DNA of 64,000 nt from Thermohalobaculum sp039815685 (GTDB taxonomy: Bacteria; Pseudomonadota; Alphaproteobacteria; Rhodobacterales; Rhodobacteraceae), in assembly GCA_039815685.1 (NCBI GenBank), contig JBCBYV010000005.1, positions 1-64,000 of the forward strand, written 5' to 3'. The stretch's first letter is position 1, and every line of letters begins with the position of its first letter. Position numbers and translations under genes: made by a program. The notes under the pieces are model-generated. The model ran no database searches. It saw nothing but the letters and a program-made list of their open reading frames with translations, and was not told the DNA's origin. Below, one piece after another: positions 59,566-64,000 of this stretch.

Positions 59566-62133
59566 CTAACGCCCGTCACCGGGCCCGTCGGCGTCAGGGT
59601 CGGCACCGGCGGCGACGGCGCGCGGCCGGCGGCCGCCCTCGAGCCGGGCAATGCTCGCGCCCGGGCCCTCTTCCGTGATCGCCGCGCCGGCGGCCGGCGC
59701 ACGCTCCAGGGCAACCTCGCTCCGTTGCACGGGAATCTCGATGCCTTCCTCCGCGAACCGGCGGTGGATCTCGAAATGGAAGTCGGACTGCACGTTGAGA
59801 ATCCAGTTCACGTCCCGCAGCACCGCGCGAACCTCGAAGAGCATCGCGTAGTCCGAATAGCCGCGGAAGAGCACGAAGGGCTGCGGGCGGCGCAGGACCA
59901 GCGGATGCGCCCGCGCGATCTCGAGCAGGATGCGCTCGACGTCCCGCGGCACGCTGCCCATCGCCACCTTGACCGAGACGATGACGCGGCCGTTGAGATT
60001 GGTATGCGTCCAGTTGATGACCGTCGCACTCACCAGCTCGGAGTTCGGCACGATGAGCGAGGCGCGATCGAAGGTCTCGATCACAGTCGAGCGGACATTG
60101 ACCCGCTGCACATAGCCCATGCCGGAGGCGAGCTCGACCCAGTCCCCCGCCTTGATCGGCCGCTCGATCAGCAGGATGAGGCCCGAGACGAAGTTGTTCA
60201 CCACGTTCTGCAGCCCGAAACCGATGCCGACCGAGAGCGCGCCGGCCACGATCGCAACGTTCGAAAGATCGAGGCCTGCGACGGTGATGGCCGCGAGCGC
60301 GGAGATGACGACGCCCGTATAGCCGACACCCGCGACGATGGCCGCCCGCGCACCTGCATCGAGCCCCATGACCGGCAGCACCGAGCGGCCGAGCACGCCC
60401 TGCGCGACGCGCGTCAGGATATAGAAGAAAGCGAAGACTGCGATGAAGGCCGCGAAATCGACGGGCGCGATCCGCACATCTCCGACCGCGAAGCCGTCCC
60501 GGACCGCCTGCCAGGCCGCGACGAGGTCCGCGCCCTCGGCACCCCAGATCATCGCGGTGAGGGGCACGGCCAGCGCGATCAGGACGAAGCCCAGAATGAC
60601 CGGAAGGACGCGGACCGAGTACGGCGTCTTCGCGGTCTTCGTGCTCCCGGCGGCGCCCGCTCCCTCCGCCTCGGCCGGCACGGCGAGACGCTCGACGATC
60701 TCCCGCACGACCGTGAAGAGCAGCACGAAGATCCCGATCAGGCCTGCCGTCTGCACCGGGTTGTAGAAGACGATCCGCGACGCCCCGAAATACCCTGCCA
60801 ACGCCAGCACCGGCGCGATCACCGAGACCGTCAGCAGAAAGACGCGCCCCGCACGCAGCAGCATCGTAAGAAGCCCGGGTCCGGGGCGCTCCGGCGCGTC
60901 CGGGTCCTCCGCTGCATCCGGATCCTCCGGCTCATCGTCGCGGGCATGATCATGCGTCATCAGCGCCCGCTCGAAGCGCCACAGCGCCAGCGAACCGACC
61001 GAAATCAGAACGAGATTGACGAGGATGACGGCTTCGAAACCGAGCTCGAAGCCCGTGACGCCTGCAACCAGCATTCGGTCGAGACCGACGATGGCCGCGA
61101 GCACCATCATCCAGCGATGCGCCTTGCCGGCGCAGCTCTCGTCGAGATGGCTGAGCCTGATCTGCGGCAGCCCCGGCGCAAAGAACGCCCCGCCCAGGGC
61201 ATAGGCGCCGATGACGAAGGCCGTCGCCTGCGCGAGACCGCGGAGGGCTGCTTCCCCTTGCGCGCCCAGCATCTCGGACGAAAGGGCCACGACCGCGAGG
61301 AAGACGAGGGCGAGGAAGGGTACTAGCAGACGGGCGAGCGTGAGCGCCACTGCCACCGCGATCTTGCGCGAGTCGCTGATCGTGCGGTCGAGCATGGGTA
61401 CGACGCGCTGCATCACCGCCCGGCGGAGGGCGAGCAGCAGGAACGCACCGACGACCGCAAGGCCGATGGGCGCGAGCAGCCGCCCGGCCACCGTGCCCAC
61501 GGCGAAGTCGTTCTCGGCCCGGATCTGGACCTCGCGGATGATCTCCCCGATCGCGTTCCGCAACTCCCCGAGCCCGTCCTGCACGAGAGGACCCTCGAAG
61601 ATGCTTCGGTCGCGATTGAGCAGCGTCTCGCGGAAGAGATCGCGGCGCAGGATTGCCAGGCGCTCCAGCTGCGAGGCGGCGCGCGCATCCGCCTGACTGA
61701 GCCGGCGCTCCATACCGACGAGCTCCGCCACGCGTTGGGTCAGCGCGCCACGTTCGCGCGCCACCGTCTCGTCTTCCGTGCGTCCCTCCGCGGGCGGCGG
61801 GCCGAGCGCGTTGAGCTGGCTTCGAAGCGGCGCGATCTGCTGGTTCACGAGCTCCATCACCGGGGGCAGACGGTCCCGCTGCGCCACCAGTTCGTTGAGG
61901 AGTTGCTCGATCCGCTCGGGATCGACCTCGCCGCCCATCCGGCTCTCGATCGACTCCGCCTCGCGTTCGAGATCGCTCAGGAGATCGTTGCCGCGTTGGA
62001 TCGGGTCGGTGCTCTGCGCCACGCCCTGAGCCGCCACGAGCACCAGGCAGAGAGTGAGGAGGAGTACGAGGACGAGCCTGACTGTGCCGACCATCGGCCA
62101 CGGCCGCCACTCGCGCTGCGGCCGGGCCTGCAT
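59566..62133 (-). CDS. Large MscS-family mechanosensitive channel (DUF3772-type)
   Basis: An 855-residue envelope channel. A signal peptide (VRLVLVLLLTLCLVLVAAQGVAQ) leads to a periplasmic coiled-coil region (about 45-200), about ten further membrane segments, and the C-terminal MscS module: pore helix VAIVAGALSVGIGFGLQNVVNNFVSGLILLIERP, beta domain GDWVELASGMGYVQRVNVRSTVIETFDRASLIVPN and the cytoplasmic vestibule. Acts as an emergency valve during osmotic downshift. It starts three bases after the cysK stop with GAGGAAG as ribosome site, so the two are co-transcribed. Confidence 0.92.
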   Translation of the reverse strand: MQARPQREWRPWPMVGTVRLVLVLLLTLCLVLVAAQGVAQSTDPIQRGNDLLSDLEREAESIESRMGGEVDPERIEQLLNELVAQRDRLPPVMELVNQQIAPLRSQLNALGPPPAEGRTEDETVARERGALTQRVAELVGMERRLSQADARAASQLERLAILRRDLFRETLLNRDRSIFEGPLVQDGLGELRNAIGEIIREVQIRAENDFAVGTVAGRLLAPIGLAVVGAFLLLALRRAVMQRVVPMLDRTISDSRKIAVAVALTLARLLVPFLALVFLAVVALSSEMLGAQGEAALRGLAQATAFVIGAYALGGAFFAPGLPQIRLSHLDESCAGKAHRWMMVLAAIVGLDRMLVAGVTGFELGFEAVILVNLVLISVGSLALWRFERALMTHDHARDDEPEDPDAAEDPDAPERPGPGLLTMLLRAGRVFLLTVSVIAPVLALAGYFGASRIVFYNPVQTAGLIGIFVLLFTVVREIVERLAVPAEAEGAGAAGSTKTAKTPYSVRVLPVILGFVLIALAVPLTAMIWGAEGADLVAAWQAVRDGFAVGDVRIAPVDFAAFIAVFAFFYILTRVAQGVLGRSVLPVMGLDAGARAAIVAGVGYTGVVISALAAITVAGLDLSNVAIVAGALSVGIGFGLQNVVNNFVSGLILLIERPIKAGDWVELASGMGYVQRVNVRSTVIETFDRASLIVPNSELVSATVINWTHTNLNGRVIVSVKVAMGSVPRDVERILLEIARAHPLVLRRPQPFVLFRGYSDYAMLFEVRAVLRDVNWILNVQSDFHFEIHRRFAEEGIEIPVQRSEVALERAPAAGAAITEEGPGASIARLEGGRRPRAVAAGADPDADGPGDGR

Positions 62134-62136
62134 GGC

Positions 62137-63177
62137 TCAGGCTTCCTCGAACACCGTCGGGATCTCGGCCGACGCGGCCTCCATCCAGTCCGCCAGCGGC
62201 AGCCCCTTCTGCTTGAGGAAGCCGGGGTTGAAGAGCCTGCTCTGATAGCGCGTGCCATAGTCGCAAAGGATGGTCACGATCGTATGGCCGGGCCCGAGCG
62301 TGCGGGCGAGGCGGACGGCACCCGCGACGTTGATACCGGAGGAGAGGCCGAGGCAGAGCCCTTCATCCCGCAGGAGATCGTAGACGATCGGCAACCCTTC
62401 GGCGTCCGGGATCTGGAAAGCCGCATCCACCGTCAGCCCCTCGAGATTGGCGGTGATGCGCCCCTGCCCGATCCCCTCGGAGATGCTCGACCCCTCGGCC
62501 TTGAGCTCGCCGGTCGTGTAGTAGCTGAAAAGGGCGGCACCCATCGGGTCCGCGATCCCGATCTTTACGTCCGGCTTCTTTGCACGCAGACCGGCGGCCA
62601 CGCCGGCGAGCGTCCCGCCCGAGCCCACGGCACAGATGAAGCCGTCGACCTTGCCGTCCGTCTGCTCCCAGATCTCGGGCGCGGTCGACTCGATATGCGC
62701 TTGCCGGTTCGCCACGTTGTCGAACTGGTTCGCGAAGACCGCGCCGTTGGGCTCGCTCGCCGCCAGCCGTTCCGCCAGCCGCTTGGCATATTTCACGTAG
62801 TTGTTCGGGTTGCGGTAGGGGACGGCCGGGACTTCGACGAGCTGTGCGCCGGCAAGGCGCAGCATGTCCTTCTTCTCCGCGCTCTGCGTCTCGGGGATCA
62901 CGATCACGGTCCGGAAGCCAAGGGCGGCGCCGACGAGGCTGAGCCCGATACCGGTATTGCCGGCGGTGCCCTCGACGATCACGCCGCCGGGGCGGAGCTG
63001 CCCCTTGGCCATCGCATCGCGGATGATCCAGAGGGCGGCGCGGTCCTTCACCGACTGGCCGGGGTTCATGAACTCGGCTTTGCCGAGGATCTCGCAGCCC
63101 GTCTCCTCAGACACCTTGCGCAGGCGGATCAGCGGCGTGTGGCCCACGGCCTCGGGCAAATCCTTGAAAACGCGCAT
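62137..63177 (-). CDS. cysK: Cysteine synthase A-type PLP enzyme
   Basis: Condenses O-acetylserine with sulfide to cysteine. A 346-residue fold-type II PLP enzyme: GHTPLIRL, PLP lysine K44 in NPGQSVKDRAA, TAGNTGIGLS for substrate binding, and GSGGTLAGVAAGL for the phosphate. At 346 residues it is longer than typical CysK (about 310-320) owing to a C-terminal extension, so an O-acetylserine-like or cystathionine-synthase role is also possible. The ATG at 63177 has GGAGGAGG upstream; the frame to 63234 is not used. Confidence 0.85.
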   Translation of the reverse strand: MRVFKDLPEAVGHTPLIRLRKVSEETGCEILGKAEFMNPGQSVKDRAALWIIRDAMAKGQLRPGGVIVEGTAGNTGIGLSLVGAALGFRTVIVIPETQSAEKKDMLRLAGAQLVEVPAVPYRNPNNYVKYAKRLAERLAASEPNGAVFANQFDNVANRQAHIESTAPEIWEQTDGKVDGFICAVGSGGTLAGVAAGLRAKKPDVKIGIADPMGAALFSYYTTGELKAEGSSISEGIGQGRITANLEGLTVDAAFQIPDAEGLPIVYDLLRDEGLCLGLSSGINVAGAVRLARTLGPGHTIVTILCDYGTRYQSRLFNPGFLKQKGLPLADWMEAASAEIPTVFEEA

Positions 63178-63279
63178 CCGAGCCTCCTCCGCCCCCGCAT
63201 TCCTGATGGGGCACGCACCTAAGGCGGTCATCATGCCGCAGCAACCCCGGCAGCGCCACGGAAAGCCGGCTTTGCAGCG

Positions 63280-63996
63280 TCAGGCCGGGGACCGCCAGGC
63301 CTCGCGCAGCCGCGGCCGTTCGAGCGCGAGCCAGAGGAGAAGGATTTGCGCGGGCCCCGTATTGACCGCCCCTTCCTTAAGCGCCTCCATCGCAGCATCG
63401 AAGCCGAGCACTATGGGCCGGATATCCTCCCCCTCGCCCGGCGCGCCCTTGATCCCGTCGATCGCCTTGGGAATCGTCGCCTCCCCGATCCAGGCACCAA
63501 GATGCTCGCTCGCAAGCCCTGGCGTCGGGTAGTAGCCCGGCAGCTTCTCGAGACGGCCGAGCGTGAGGCCGGCCTCCTCCTCCGCCTCGCGCCTGAGTGC
63601 CGTCTCTGCATCCTCATCCGTATCGATCCGGCCCGCCGGCACCTCGATGCACCAGGCATTGGGGTCGCGCCGCGCGGCGACGGCCGGCCTGAACTGCTCG
63701 ATCATCAGGACCCGGTCCGCAACGGCGTCGTAGGGCAGCACAGTCACCGCGTCGCCCCAGGCGACCGTCACCCTCTCCAAAGTCGGCGACCAACCGCCGT
63801 CGAAGAGCCTGTGCCGCAGCCGATGCTCTTCGACCGCCAGATATCCCTGATAGCGACGTGTATGGGCGTCCCAGACGACATCACCCGGCCCAAATCCCGT
63901 CCGGACGGCCCCAAGCGCGGGCTCGCTCGCCGCCGCCCGCGCCCGCTGCCGCGCCCGGTTCATGATCGCGGGCCAGTAGTCGTCGATGCGCTCCAT
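63280..63996 (-). CDS. NUDIX hydrolase, ADP-ribose pyrophosphatase type (may continue past the right edge)
   Basis: The NUDIX box GRIDTDEDAETALRREAEEEAGL (G-x5-E-x7-REUxEExGU) is intact, with PAGRI and PGYYPTPGLASEHLGAWIG typical of the ADP-sugar pyrophosphatase group. The visible frame is 238 residues from an ATG at 63996, only four bases from the edge; the linker-like start (ERIDDYWPAIMNRARQRARAA) suggests the ATG may be internal to a larger fusion. Hydrolyses ADP-ribose or similar compounds. Confidence 0.85.
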   Translation of the reverse strand: MERIDDYWPAIMNRARQRARAAASEPALGAVRTGFGPGDVVWDAHTRRYQGYLAVEEHRLRHRLFDGGWSPTLERVTVAWGDAVTVLPYDAVADRVLMIEQFRPAVAARRDPNAWCIEVPAGRIDTDEDAETALRREAEEEAGLTLGRLEKLPGYYPTPGLASEHLGAWIGEATIPKAIDGIKGAPGEGEDIRPIVLGFDAAMEALKEGAVNTGPAQILLLWLALERPRLREAWRSPA

Positions 63997-64000
63997 CGGC

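Noticed and set aside
59146..61326. A 726-codon open frame antisense to the MscS gene
   Set aside because: Product is almost entirely R, D, H and E with no fold, whereas the minus-strand frame is a clear MscS channel.

Overview
The window is GC-rich, gene-dense DNA of an alphaproteobacterium, most likely a marine member of the Rhodobacterales (Roseobacter group). Supporting signs are a DddL-type DMSP lyase, a B12-dependent ribonucleotide reductase as nrdJ, a TAXI-TRAP transporter, a cyanase operon, many ABC-type solute importers, and pervasive ATGA/TGATG start-stop overlaps. No rRNA, tRNA, CRISPR array or insertion sequence was recognised.

Layout. (1) 1-10536: a secreted glycine-rich heptad-repeat protein (cut by the left edge, minus strand) diverges from a compact type II secretion operon, gspE-F-G-H-I-J-K, an A24 prepilin peptidase and gspD. 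No gspC, gspL or gspM is visible, and GspD carries a lipobox and a C-terminal SPOR-like domain. (2) 11123-23513: a catabolic island for what looks like a guanidino or amide-bearing compound: a polyamine/opine-type ABC importer (ATPase, binding protein, two permeases), an M20 amidohydrolase, a DDAH/amidinotransferase-fold enzyme, a ureohydrolase, an EamA exporter, an MBL hydrolase, an isochorismatase-like hydrolase and, divergently, an amidohydrolase-3 enzyme. (3) 23587-25823: an NAD(P)-binding/DUF4166-like protein with a DCC-family partner that has lost its cysteines. (4) 26085-32801: a nitrate/cyanate-type ABC importer plus cyanase, with a near-perfect sigma-54 promoter upstream and, divergently, an NTF2-like protein and a PAS-AAA+-Fis sigma-54 activator that probably controls it.

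(5) 33018-42824: a surface-glycan and peptide-like module: AGE epimerase, flippase, sulfotransferase, GT4, PqqD-like protein, GT2, HprK-related kinase and two tandem nucleotidyltransferase-fold proteins, one of which has lost its catalytic aspartates. It is flanked by two copies of an imperfect palindromic repeat. This is the strongest candidate for a poorly described system. (6) 43443-51763: small envelope proteins (glycine-zipper lipoprotein, Rap1a/Tai-like, PQ-loop-like), a LysR regulator, a two-subunit CoA-transferase, a TAXI-TRAP importer, a UbiH-type hydroxylase and a 36-residue membrane peptide. (7) 51983-63996: nrdJ with a candidate NrdR box, a GNAT protein, a mercaptopyruvate sulfurtransferase, DMSP lyase, an AlaX-type editing protein, a large MscS-type channel, a cysteine synthase and a NUDIX hydrolase.

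Starts were chosen from Shine-Dalgarno position, overlap with the upstream stop codon, and where family homology begins; several differ from the longest possible frame and this is said in each entry. Family assignments rest on motifs read by eye, without database searches.
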